A stretch of 26,606 nucleotides of DNA. Source: Rickettsia typhi. Lineage in GTDB: Bacteria > Pseudomonadota > Gammaproteobacteria > Burkholderiales > Burkholderiaceae_C. Below, one piece after another: positions 1 to 7,472 of the stretch. The notes under the pieces are model-generated. The model searched no databases, was not told the DNA's origin, and saw only the letters and a program-made list of their open reading frames with translations. Made by a program: the position numbers and the translations under genes. Every line of letters begins with the position of its first letter. The stretch's first letter is position 1. Location: assembly GCA_943325485.2 (NCBI GenBank), contig CALPPP020000001.1:1-26606 (forward strand), in the 5' to 3' direction.

Positions 1-2
1 AT

Positions 3-284
3 GGGCAGGCTTGCGAGCAGGCGGCCTTGAATCACGGCGAAAAGCTCACCCCATTTGTTGCTGCACAGTTGAGCAACACGCAAGGACCAGTGATTGCTGC
101 CACCGACTATGTCAGGGCTGTTGCAGAAAGTGTGCGAGCGTATTTGCCGCCCAACAGGCGCTACATCGCGTTAGGCACCGATGGGTTTGGTCGCAGCGAC
201 ACCCGTGCAGAGTTAAGACATTTTTTCCAAGTAGATGCACAGCACATCGCCAAAGCGGCTCGAGCAGCGCTGGCTCAAGCGTGA
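3..284 (+). CDS. aceE: Pyruvate dehydrogenase E1 component, 3' end (partial)
   Basis: This is the C-terminal 93 residues of a homodimeric-type thiamine-diphosphate E1, the subunit that decarboxylates pyruvate in the pyruvate dehydrogenase complex. The frame is open to the left edge, so the gene begins outside the window. The diagnostic stretch is GPVIAATDYVRA followed by LGTDGFGRSDTR and a FFQVDAQHI tail, which matches the conserved end of AceE proteins (known family length near 900 residues). An internal methionine is not needed as a start. The stop at 282-284 overlaps the serC stop on the opposite strand by 10 bases, so the two genes are tail to tail with no room for a separate terminator. 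A paralogous E1 of the same family cannot be excluded from the tail alone. Confidence 0.9.
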   Translation, partial: GQACEQAALNHGEKLTPFVAAQLSNTQGPVIAATDYVRAVAESVRAYLPPNRRYIALGTDGFGRSDTRAELRHFFQVDAQHIAKAARAALAQA

Positions 285-1357
285 CGTTTTTCAAACGCGA
301 ACATACAGTCGCGCAGCTTTTGAACTGCTGAAAGTGGCATGGCGTTGTAAATGGAGGCTCTCATGCCTCCTGCGATGCGGTGGCCGCGCAGTTGCACCAT
401 GCCTTGTGATTGCGCAGCTTCGAGGAAAGCAGCGTTCAAGGATTCATCACGCAAATAAAAAGTCACATTCATGCGAGAGCGGTCTGCAGGGCGCACACGG
501 TTGCTGAAAAAGCGGCTGTGGTCTAAAAAGTCATAGAGCAACTGCGACTTCGCAAGGTTGCGCTCTTGCATGGCAGGCAAGCCACCCTCGTTTTGAATAT
601 GCTGCAACACCAAGCCCATGATGTAAATCGCATAGGTGGGCGGCGTGTTGTACATGGATTCGTTATCGGCTTGTATTTGGTAGTTGAAGGCAGAGGGTGT
701 TGAGGCAAGCGCATGGCCCATCAAATCACGGCGAACAATGACCAAGGTCACACCAGAGGGTCCCATGTTTTTTTGTGCGCCCGCATAAATCAGTCCATAG
801 CGAGAGATGTCGATGGGTCGGGACATGATGTTGGAGGACATGTCAGCAACGAGGGGCACATCGCCTGTGCTGGGTGTCCAATGGCACTCCACGCCACCAA
901 TGGTTTCGTTGCTACAAAAATGCACATAGGCCGGCTTTTCTGACAACTGCCATGTGGCAAGATCTGGCATAGAGGTGTAGCCTTGCGCCTCGGAGCTGGC
1001 GGCCAGATGGACACGGCCGTAACGCGCGGCTTCTTGCATCGACTTATGCGACCAATTGCCACTGACCACGTAGTCAGCCTGCCCTGTGGAACCGATCAGG
1101 TTCATGGGCACAATCGCGTTTTCTGCAATAGCCCCACCTTGCAACAACAACACGCTGTAGTTGTCAGGAATGGCCAACAAACTCTTTAAGAGGGACTGTG
1201 TTTGGGCCAAGATGTGGGTGAACTCGGGCCCTCGGTGGCTCATCTCCATGACTGACATGCCACTTCCCTGCCAATCCAACATATCGCTGGCAGCTTGGCG
1301 CAACACAGCCTCTGGCAAAGTAGCAGGGCCGGAACTGAAATTGAGAACGCGGTTCAT
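275..1357 (-). CDS. serC: Phosphoserine aminotransferase
   Basis: SerC converts 3-phosphohydroxypyruvate and glutamate to phosphoserine and 2-oxoglutarate, in cytosolic serine synthesis; the same enzyme also serves pyridoxal phosphate synthesis. The 360-residue product has the normal family length. It starts MNRVLNFSSGPATLP, the usual SerC N-terminus, and contains YAGAQKNMGPSG, in which the lysine binds pyridoxal phosphate. The gene follows the MerR-type regulator on the same strand with a 5-base gap and no strong ribosome site of its own, which suggests coupled expression. Serine-pathway or aromatic genes such as pheA, often next to serC in Burkholderiales, are absent on this side. Confidence 0.97.
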   Translation of the reverse strand: MNRVLNFSSGPATLPEAVLRQAASDMLDWQGSGMSVMEMSHRGPEFTHILAQTQSLLKSLLAIPDNYSVLLLQGGAIAENAIVPMNLIGSTGQADYVVSGNWSHKSMQEAARYGRVHLAASSEAQGYTSMPDLATWQLSEKPAYVHFCSNETIGGVECHWTPSTGDVPLVADMSSNIMSRPIDISRYGLIYAGAQKNMGPSGVTLVIVRRDLMGHALASTPSAFNYQIQADNESMYNTPPTYAIYIMGLVLQHIQNEGGLPAMQERNLAKSQLLYDFLDHSRFFSNRVRPADRSRMNVTFYLRDESLNAAFLEAAQSQGMVQLRGHRIAGGMRASIYNAMPLSAVQKLRDCMFAFEKRHA

Positions 1358-1362
1358 AGGGT

Positions 1363-2364
1363 TTATTCAGACAAGTCTATACCCTCTTGCAGCGCCACCC
1401 TTTGCAAAGCTTCCTCAAAAAGAGCCCTTGCAGTGCCAGATACCGCAGAGAGATAGGCGTGTAGCTTGGCATCATTGACAGAGCTGTTCAAACATTCGCT
1501 GCTGTACTTTTCAAAACTGCTGAGTTGCGAAATCAGCTCTGCCACATGGCGAGGGCATTCGCACAGCACTTGGGTTGAAATCGCTGCGACGCGCTGCAAG
1601 ACCTGATCAGAATACCGCCGTGCAGGAATGGTTTTGGCAGTCATTTGTGAAAGAGGTCTAGACGGTTCCACGAACAGCACAGATTGCATGATGTCGCTTA
1701 AATCGGCGTCTGACACCGGCTCACGCCTCAAAAGCAATCCCGCATTTTTTAAGTCCTGTATCACTTGGTCCGAGGCATAACGGTAAATCAGCAATCCTTT
1801 GCTGACTTTCAAGCGCTTTTGCAAACGCAAAATATCGTCCGCGTAGTTGGATAGCACCGACGATTGGCTCAACACCAGCATGGTGGAAGCGTCGTCTACT
1901 GCAGGCATTTCAGCCGAAGACAAAGCATCTTGCAAATCGGTGAACACCTGCACCACCTTCAAGCTGGCATGGCCGAACGTCAAAGTGAACTTTTGCGTTT
2001 CTAAGCGTGAAGCCAAGTTATAGCCAACCACCACCAAGGAAATGACTGCTGGCAGCACTTGGCGAGCCGCATGCACCTGCACGGCTTGGCGGGACTCATT
2101 CAGCAAGCTTTGCAAAGATGAAATATCCAAATCAGACAAGGTGCTGATGGCGTGTCCTTGTTGCGTCAGGCTTTTCAGCAAGGTGACCTTGAGCACATCT
2201 TGGTCGCTGTACAAACGGTGGCCGCCATCGGTTTTAGGTGGGGTGACCACCGAGTAACGGCGCTCCCAGACACGCAAAGTCGCTACAGGTAAGCCAGCAA
2301 GTTTGGCCACTGCGCCGATTCTGTACCTGCCTTGCATGGCTACGGTTGAGGTGACACGTTGCAT
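1363..2364 (-). CDS. MerR-type regulator with degenerate B12-domain-like C-terminus
   Basis: This is a 333-residue DNA-binding regulator. Residues 13-60 form a MerR helix-turn-helix and wing (IGAVAKLAGLPVATLRVWE, then GGHRLYSDQDV). After a helical linker, residues about 105-230 look like an alternating beta/alpha fold as in CarH/LitR proteins. The DxHxxG cobalamin-binding signature of that family is not present, so B12 or light sensing is doubtful. A third part has C268, C270, H273 and C291 (CECPRH, then SSECLN), a possible metal, redox or cofactor site. The start at 2364 has GGAG ten bases upstream; a second ATG at 2337 has no ribosome site. It is divergent from an Rrf2-type regulator and upstream of serC. 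The MerR class is sure; the signal is unknown. Confidence 0.85.
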   Translation of the reverse strand: MQRVTSTVAMQGRYRIGAVAKLAGLPVATLRVWERRYSVVTPPKTDGGHRLYSDQDVLKVTLLKSLTQQGHAISTLSDLDISSLQSLLNESRQAVQVHAARQVLPAVISLVVVGYNLASRLETQKFTLTFGHASLKVVQVFTDLQDALSSAEMPAVDDASTMLVLSQSSVLSNYADDILRLQKRLKVSKGLLIYRYASDQVIQDLKNAGLLLRREPVSDADLSDIMQSVLFVEPSRPLSQMTAKTIPARRYSDQVLQRVAAISTQVLCECPRHVAELISQLSSFEKYSSECLNSSVNDAKLHAYLSAVSGTARALFEEALQRVALQEGIDLSE

Positions 2365-2390
2365 ATTGGTATATCTCCAGCTTGATTGAA

Positions 2391-2466
2391 TAGGTTTTGA
2401 CTCAATAATAACCTAATAACGATTCAAATTTCTATTTTTTGATTGAAATTATTCTTTTTGAACCTA
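2391..2466. promoter_or_regulatory. Repeated AACCTA boxes, candidate operators
   Basis: TAGGTT at 2391-2396 is inverted against AACCTA at 2410-2415, and AACCTA recurs at 2461-2466 inside the promoter spacer of the Rrf2-type gene. TTGATTGAA also occurs twice, at 2382-2390 and 2439-2447, and GATTCAA lies at 2421-2427. Shared boxes between divergent regulators are a usual place for operators. Assignment to the MerR-type protein is inference. Confidence 0.4.
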
Positions 2467-2470
2467 TATT
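2443..2470 (+). promoter_or_regulatory. Sigma70-like promoter of the Rrf2-type gene
   Basis: TTGAAA (2443-2448; five of six to the -35 consensus) is separated by 16 bases from TATATT (2465-2470; five of six to the -10 consensus). Transcription would begin near 2477, leaving a leader of about 60 bases before the ATG at 2538. Confidence 0.55.
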
Positions 2471-2490
2471 ACACACACGAACTGATTCAT

Positions 2491-2506
2491 GTCACCTCAT
2501 GGTGAC
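2491..2506. promoter_or_regulatory. Perfect dyad GTCACC-N4-GGTGAC, candidate operator
   Basis: Six-base inverted arms with a TCAT spacer lie just downstream of the predicted transcription start of the Rrf2-type gene. The related sequence TGAGGTGAC is found at 2347-2355 near the start of the divergent MerR-type gene, in inverted orientation. The position fits autorepression by the Rrf2-type protein, which is inference. Confidence 0.4.
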
Positions 2507-2537
2507 TTACACACTGAGACAAAGTCTGGAGATTGAT

Positions 2538-3062
2538 ATGTTTTCTAAACTGACGCAAAACGCGGTCAACACCATGCTGTGGGTGTGTAAGCACCAAGAC
2601 AGTGGGCCTGTGACCACCGACATTGTGAGCAAGCGACTGGGCTTATCAGTGTCCTATTTGGAGTCTTTGTTTTCTCGACTCAAGAAACAGGGTTTTGTGG
2701 TTTCTTACCGTGGCCCAGGTGGTGGTTATTGCACGCAAAGCAAACCCTCTGATTTGATGCTGCTAGACCTGGTGAAACATTTTGATTTTCAAGAGCAAGC
2801 TAAGCTTCGTTCTCGCGAAGACCAAGGTGAAATGAGCAAAGATGTGGTTTCGCATTTGATGAAAAATTTTTGGGAAACTCACCTGAAAGGTTTGAGTTTG
2901 GCCGACGTGATGAACCAAGTGCCTGATGAAGCTTGGGGTGGTGTACCCACCGCGAATACTTCAGCCAAACTTGACCCAAGGAAATTTAAACCGCTTCAAG
3001 TCCCCAAATTGCCCTCCGGACCCAATTCGGTATTCACATTAGCCCACTCATTGGCGGCTTAG
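2538..3062 (+). CDS. Rrf2-family transcriptional regulator without Fe-S cysteines
   Basis: The 174-residue product has an Rrf2/IscR winged helix. The recognition region is GLSVSYLESLFSRLKKQG (about residues 35-52) and the wing is RGPGGGY (58-64). Classical IscR and NsrR proteins bind an iron-sulfur cluster through three cysteines near residues 90-105. None is present there, since the only cysteines are C17 and C65, so any signal must be different. The C-terminal third is proline- and lysine-rich and not recognised. I chose the ATG at 2538 because GGAG lies six bases upstream and MFSKLTQNAV matches the normal family N-terminus; a longer open frame from 2439 starts with an unrelated segment. 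It is divergent from the MerR-type gene and 67 bases upstream of the channel gene. Confidence 0.88.
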   Translation: MFSKLTQNAVNTMLWVCKHQDSGPVTTDIVSKRLGLSVSYLESLFSRLKKQGFVVSYRGPGGGYCTQSKPSDLMLLDLVKHFDFQEQAKLRSREDQGEMSKDVVSHLMKNFWETHLKGLSLADVMNQVPDEAWGGVPTANTSAKLDPRKFKPLQVPKLPSGPNSVFTLAHSLAA

Positions 3063-3098
3063 TCGTCAGTTTTAAGCCGCAAGGGTATGCGCTAAAGT

Positions 3099-3125
3099 CT
3101 GCATCTTTAAAAAATTAAGATGCAG
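3099..3125 (+). promoter_or_regulatory. Hairpin just before the channel start codon
   Basis: CTGCATCTT (3099-3107) and AAGATGCAG (3117-3125) form a perfect nine-base stem with an AT-only nine-base loop. It ends four bases before the ATG at 3130, exactly where a ribosome site should be. No T-run follows, so it is not a good terminator. It may be an operator or an RNA structure that limits translation. Confidence 0.5.
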
Positions 3126-3129
3126 TTGT

Positions 3130-3963
3130 ATGAATCACGTTTACCATTCGAACAGCACCTGGAGAAACCGAATTGAAGATTTCATGGAAAATCCATGGGT
3201 TCAAAATTTTTTGGTTTTTCTGATTTTGCTCAATGCCGTGATTCTCGGTTTAGAAACCGATGCCGACATCATGGACAAAATGTGGCCGCAGCTGCATTCA
3301 ATTGACCATGCAATTTTATGGATTTTCATTGCTGAAATTGTGGTTCTCATCACGGCCAGAGGGCTTACTTATTTCAAAGACCCTTGGTGTGTATTCGACT
3401 TTATTGTTGTAGGTATTGCGCTGATTCCTGCTTCTGGCTCTTTGTCTGTGTTGAGAGCTTTAAGAGTTTTGCGGGTACTTCGACTGATCAATAAAGTCGA
3501 AAGTATGCGCAAAGTGGTCGGCGGCTTGCTGAGCGCTTTACCAGGACTAGGCTCAGTTTTTGGCTTAATTTTGATTATTTTTTATGTGGCTGCAGTGATT
3601 GCGACCAATCTCTTTAAGCATGATTTTCCCCAATGGTTTGGCAACTTAGGTGCCAGTGCTTTTACTCTGTTTCAAATCATGACCTTGGAAGGTTGGTCAC
3701 AAGAATTGGCCAGACCCATCATGGAAGTATTCCCCTATGCATGGGTATTTTTTGTTATTTTTATTCTCATCGCCACTTTCATTGTCTTTAACCTCTTTAT
3801 TGCGGTCATTGTGGACTCCATCACGGCTGATAAAGAACAAGACCGAAAAGACCACGCACAATTTAACGCCATAGAACATGAGTTGCGCACCGTTCACCGC
3901 GAACTCAGTGAGTTGCGTCAGTTGCTTGAAAAGCGAACTGAGCAGTCGCCACCAGGCTCTTGA
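3130..3963 (+). CDS. Bacterial voltage-gated cation channel (BacNav family, TLEGW filter)
   Basis: A 277-residue six-helix channel subunit of the NaChBac/NavAb type; such proteins assemble as tetramers in the inner membrane. S1 is about 25-42, S2 60-77 with conserved E69, S3 85-100 with D90, and S4 has R109, R112, R115 and R118 spaced every three residues. The pore reads FTLFQIMTLEGWSQ (178-191), followed by S6 (203-230) with conserved N221. Residues about 237-268 form a heptad-rich helix like the family's C-terminal bundle. The filter has glycine (G188) in place of the serine of TLESW sodium channels; that glycine is known as a calcium-selectivity determinant in CavMr. The start at 3130 gives the expected short N-terminus but lacks a ribosome site. 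An MpaB-like gene follows after two bases. Confidence 0.93.
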   Translation: MNHVYHSNSTWRNRIEDFMENPWVQNFLVFLILLNAVILGLETDADIMDKMWPQLHSIDHAILWIFIAEIVVLITARGLTYFKDPWCVFDFIVVGIALIPASGSLSVLRALRVLRVLRLINKVESMRKVVGGLLSALPGLGSVFGLILIIFYVAAVIATNLFKHDFPQWFGNLGASAFTLFQIMTLEGWSQELARPIMEVFPYAWVFFVIFILIATFIVFNLFIAVIVDSITADKEQDRKDHAQFNAIEHELRTVHRELSELRQLLEKRTEQSPPGS

Positions 3964-3965
3964 CC

Positions 3966-4910
3966 ATGTTTAATTGGCCGCTTCATCACAACAGCGCCTT
4001 TGAATGCCGTGTGCGGTCGGCTGCTTTGACAATCCCTCAGCCTGTGCGTCATTTGATCGGTCAACACATCCGACAGATGACGGGCTCAACCCAGTCACTC
4101 GACAACTTCAAGCAGCCTTTAGGTGACCCCGGTCTATTGGGGCCCGCGTCCATGCCTTGGCGGGTCCATGCGCATTTCATCGGCATGATGGTAGGGGGCT
4201 TGTCCTCGCTGATGTTGCAAGCCCTGCATCCCCGCGCCTTGGCTGCGGTTTGGGACCATTCCAATTTTCGCCATGACCTCAAAGCCCGTTTGGGTCGAAC
4301 CGCTTACTTTGTTGCTATCACCACCTATGGCCCTAGCGAGTTGGCCTTGAAAGCCATAGACCGGGTCAACCGAATTCATGCCAATGTCCATGGCTTCATG
4401 CCCGATGGCTCTGCTTATGTGGCCAACGAACCTGAACTGCTGCGCTGGGTCCATTTAGGTGAGGTGAGCAGTTTTTTACGGGCCTACCAAAGTTTTTCAC
4501 TCAACCCACTGGACCACGCCGAACAAGACCGCTACTTGGGCGAAATGACCATGATTGGCAAGCACCTGGGGATAGAAGATTTGCCCCAAACCAAACAGGC
4601 CAGCGAAGAAGCATTGCTGGCCTTTTTGCCTGACTTGCGATTCGATCACCGCACTGCAGAGATCATCAAGGTGATTGAAAACTACCCCTCAAGCCTTTTG
4701 GACCGTCCTCTCATCAAGTTGGTGATCCAAGCCGCATTTGATGAGCTTCCTGATTGGGCCTTGGCCATGCTGGGACGAACGCCTTCAAGGCCTTTACAAA
4801 AACAAGCGGTACGCCATGCACTGCGCCTTGCGGGCTTACCACTTCAAGCAGCTTTGGACGAAGAAGGTGTCGCTGCCTTTTCGCGCCAAAGAATGGCGCT
4901 CCATCGCTGA
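3966..4910 (+). CDS. MpaB/latex-clearing-protein family oxygenase-like protein (DUF2236)
   Basis: The 314-residue product matches the DUF2236 family, which includes the fungal MpaB oxygenase and bacterial latex-clearing (Lcp) proteins. Visible hallmarks are an MPWRVHAHFIGMMVGG start of the core (about residue 63), LHPRALAAVWDHSNF (H88), a RVNRIHANVHG helix (H138, H142) and WVHLGEVSSFLRAY (H163). Many members are haem or metal proteins, but their reactions are mostly unknown, so no substrate is proposed. The ATG at 3966 starts three bases after the channel stop. A TTG at 3960 would overlap that stop, but is less likely. Co-transcription with the channel is probable and its meaning is unknown. 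No signal peptide is seen. Confidence 0.85.
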   Translation: MFNWPLHHNSAFECRVRSAALTIPQPVRHLIGQHIRQMTGSTQSLDNFKQPLGDPGLLGPASMPWRVHAHFIGMMVGGLSSLMLQALHPRALAAVWDHSNFRHDLKARLGRTAYFVAITTYGPSELALKAIDRVNRIHANVHGFMPDGSAYVANEPELLRWVHLGEVSSFLRAYQSFSLNPLDHAEQDRYLGEMTMIGKHLGIEDLPQTKQASEEALLAFLPDLRFDHRTAEIIKVIENYPSSLLDRPLIKLVIQAAFDELPDWALAMLGRTPSRPLQKQAVRHALRLAGLPLQAALDEEGVAAFSRQRMALHR

Positions 4911-4928
4911 GCCCGACTGCCCCACGAA

Positions 4929-4958
4929 GGTGCGCAACACTCTATGCGCACTTATTTC
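4929..4958 (+). terminator. Rho-independent terminator after the MpaB-like gene
   Basis: GTGCGCA (4930-4936) and TGCGCAC (4945-4951) make a seven-base GC-rich stem with an eight-base loop, followed by TTATTT. It lies 20 bases after the stop at 4910 and separates the channel unit from the ATP-grasp operon. The remaining 4959-5100 leader shows no convincing promoter boxes. Confidence 0.6.
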
Positions 4959-5100
4959 GAGCAAAAGTACCTGGTGCATTCCTTTTAAGCCCCTCAAACA
5001 GGCATATCCAAGAACTATTGCACTGAAAATTAGCGCAGTTTTGCTGGGCATAAAGTCTGCTTAAGAAGAGCTAACACCTACTCAATCAAGGCGGATCTTC

Positions 5101-6522
5101 ATGGCACACGCCATATTTGATGAAATGCGGCAATCCAACGGATTGGCACGGTCGCACTATGCCACCTTTGACGCATGGCTCAAAGGCATTTCTGCTGAAA
5201 CCGTGCAGCAAAAACAAACAGAAGCCGATTTGATATTTCGTCGCACGGGCATCACCTTTTCATTGAATGGCGACGAGGGTGGCACCGAACGCTTGATTCC
5301 CTCCGACTTGATTCCACGCATCATTGATGCATCGGAATGGGCGTTGATGGAAAAGGGACTGGTGCAACGGGTCACGGCCATCAATATGTTTTTGCATGAT
5401 GTCTATCACCAGCAAAACATCCTTCGTGCAGGTGTGGTCCCCAACGAGCAAGTATTGGCCAACGCACAGTTCATGCCCATGATGCTGGGCCTAGATTTAC
5501 CGCACCAAATTTACGCCCATATTGCGGGTGTCGACATCATTCGCCATGCCGACGGTAATTTTTATGTACTGGAAGACAACCTGCGTGTGCCATCAGGGGT
5601 GTCGTATATGTTGAGTAACCGCATCTTGATGATGCGACTCTTTCCCGATCTGTTCAGGCGTTATGCAGTTCGCCCAGTCGAACACTACCCCGCCCTCTTG
5701 CTTCAAACCTTGCGATCTTCAAGTTGGGTAGAGCAGCCTACGGTGGTGTTGCACACACCGGGGCGTTTTAACAGCGCCTATTTCGAACACGCTTTCTTGG
5801 CCAAGCAAATGGGCATTGAGTTGGTGGAGGGCTCCGACTTGTTTGTCAGAGATGGGTTTGTTTATATGCAAACCACCGAAGGGCCACAGCAAGTGGATGT
5901 GATCTACCGCCGGGTGGACGATACCTATATGGATCCTTTGTGCTTTCAAGCAGATTCTTATATTGGTGTGCCGGGTCTGGCTTCTGTGTACCGTCAGGGC
6001 AATGTCATCATCGCCAATGCACTGGGCACAGGTGTGGCGGACGATAAGTCCATCTACCCCTTTGTGCCGGAGATGATTCGCTTTTACTTGCAAGAAGAAC
6101 CTATTCTGAAGAATGTACAAACTTGGCAATGCCGTCATGCCGACGAACTGAGTTATGTCTTGGCTAACTTGAAAGACTTGGTGGTCAAAGAGGTGCATGG
6201 CGCAGGTGGCTACGGCATGTTGGTGGGTCCCGCCTCCAGTAAAAGCGAAATTGATTCATTTGCCAAACGCATCAAAGCCCATCCGGACAATTACATCGCA
6301 CAGCCCACCTTAAGTCTGTCCACCTGCCCTATTTTTGTCGACCAAGGTATTGCGCCTAGGCACATCGATTTGCGCCCGTTCGTGCTGATGGGGGACAAAA
6401 CCCGCATCGTGCCAGGTGGCTTGACCCGTGTGGCATTGCGTGAGGGCTCCTTGGTGGTGAACTCGTCTCAAGGCGGTGGCACCAAAGACACCTGGGTGCT
6501 TGAAGAGAGCGAGGCCAGTTGA
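5101..6522 (+). CDS. Circularly permuted ATP-grasp protein (DUF404/DUF407, COG2308 type)
   Basis: A 473-residue cytosolic protein of the circularly permuted ATP-grasp class, predicted to form an amide bond between a carboxylate and an amine using ATP, in the manner of glutathionylspermidine-synthase-like ligases. Visible elements are the FRRTGITFSLNGDEGGTER N-terminal stretch, VLEDNLRVPSG with E158, D159 and N160 as likely metal/ATP ligands, VIYRRVDDTYMDP, and the late nucleotide-binding motif VVKEVHGAGGYGM (K363, glycines 367-372), then RIVPGGLTRVAL near the end. AAGGCGG lies upstream of the ATG at 5101. Its stop overlaps the next ATG by one base (TGATG), so translation is coupled. The substrate is not known for this family. 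It is first in the four-gene Anbu operon. Confidence 0.92.
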   Translation: MAHAIFDEMRQSNGLARSHYATFDAWLKGISAETVQQKQTEADLIFRRTGITFSLNGDEGGTERLIPSDLIPRIIDASEWALMEKGLVQRVTAINMFLHDVYHQQNILRAGVVPNEQVLANAQFMPMMLGLDLPHQIYAHIAGVDIIRHADGNFYVLEDNLRVPSGVSYMLSNRILMMRLFPDLFRRYAVRPVEHYPALLLQTLRSSSWVEQPTVVLHTPGRFNSAYFEHAFLAKQMGIELVEGSDLFVRDGFVYMQTTEGPQQVDVIYRRVDDTYMDPLCFQADSYIGVPGLASVYRQGNVIIANALGTGVADDKSIYPFVPEMIRFYLQEEPILKNVQTWQCRHADELSYVLANLKDLVVKEVHGAGGYGMLVGPASSKSEIDSFAKRIKAHPDNYIAQPTLSLSTCPIFVDQGIAPRHIDLRPFVLMGDKTRIVPGGLTRVALREGSLVVNSSQGGGTKDTWVLEESEAS

Positions 6523-7472
6523 TGCTGTCTCGTGTTGCCGCCCAGTTGTATTGGATGTCACGCTACCTTGAACGTGCAGAGAACATGGCGCGTATTTTGG
6601 AGGTGGGTCAATCGTTTGCCTTGGTGTCCGCCAGCGATAACCAAGGCGACGATGCGGAGGCGGTGAAAGAACCCTTGGTCATCACCGACACACTGGCAGC
6701 CTTCGAAGCAACCGGCAAAACCATTCGAGCCGATCAAGTTGCGCAATTTTTAGCCTGGGACCCAGATCATCCTTCGTCTATTTTTAACAGCATTCAAGCC
6801 AGCAGAGAAAACGCTCGTGCGGTGCGGGGTGCGATGACGGTAGAAATGTGGGAGTGCATCAATGACACCTGGCTTGAATTACTGTCGCGTAAGAAAAAAA
6901 TGCTTCGCAACGACACCACAGTGGACTCCAGCTTTTTTGAATGGATCAAACAACGTTCCCATCTGTTCCGTGGCGTGACCTTTGCCACCATTCAGCGTGA
7001 CCAACCCTACCATTTCATACGTTTAGGCACTTACCTTGAGCGAGCCGATAACACTGCGCGCATTCTCAGCGTGAAAACCCGACGTCAATCGGAGGGCGGA
7101 AGCGACATGGTGGACGACTATTACCGGCTTGGCGCCGTGCTTCGCTCGGTCAGCGCTTTGGAGGCATACCGAGATACCTACCGCGACACCATCGATGCCG
7201 ATCGTGTGGCTGAATTACTGATATTCAATCCTCGAGTTCCACGTTCTCTGCACTTTTGTTTGGATGAGTGCGCCCTCATACTCAGTCAACTGCCTCAGCA
7301 AACGGGACGCGAAGCTCGCAAACGTTGTGCCAACCTTTTGACCCACTTGCGTTACGGCGCATTGAAAGAAGTCTATGACCACGGTCTAGAGGCTTACCTT
7401 GAAAAGTTTGTGGAAGAAAACATAGGCCTAGCCCAAGCCGTGCAAACCGAGTACTTGGAAGTTTTGTCATGA
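6522..7472 (+). CDS. Alpha-E domain protein (DUF403, COG2307 type)
   Basis: A 316-residue all-helical protein of the alpha-E family, which is nearly always found with the circularly permuted ATP-grasp ligase; its biochemical role is not established. Two copies of the family signature are visible: YLERAENMAR (E17, R18, N21) and YLERADNTAR (E173, R174, N177). This indicates an internal duplication that could provide two matching acidic/basic sites. I chose the ATG at 6522, which overlaps the ATP-grasp stop, over the TTG one codon earlier. The gene stop overlaps the next ATG by four bases (ATGA). In context it is a likely partner, scaffold or substrate-binding subunit of the ligase; that is inference. 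Confidence 0.92.
   Translation: MLSRVAAQLYWMSRYLERAENMARILEVGQSFALVSASDNQGDDAEAVKEPLVITDTLAAFEATGKTIRADQVAQFLAWDPDHPSSIFNSIQASRENARAVRGAMTVEMWECINDTWLELLSRKKKMLRNDTTVDSSFFEWIKQRSHLFRGVTFATIQRDQPYHFIRLGTYLERADNTARILSVKTRRQSEGGSDMVDDYYRLGAVLRSVSALEAYRDTYRDTIDADRVAELLIFNPRVPRSLHFCLDECALILSQLPQQTGREARKRCANLLTHLRYGALKEVYDHGLEAYLEKFVEENIGLAQAVQTEYLEVLS

Noticed and set aside
2439..2537. Longer N-terminus for the Rrf2-type protein
   Set aside because: It would run through the predicted promoter and dyad, does not match the family, and the ATG at 2538 has a good ribosome site.
3099..3125. Hairpin as a terminator of the Rrf2-type gene
   Set aside because: No T-run follows on either strand and the stem sits directly before a start codon.
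4738..5064. Plus-strand frame running past the MpaB-like stop into the intergenic region
   Set aside because: It starts inside the MpaB-like gene in another frame, crosses the terminator hairpin and shows no conserved sequence.
5719..6198. 159-codon minus-strand frame inside the ATP-grasp gene
   Set aside because: Shadow of a well-supported gene; no domain or start signal.
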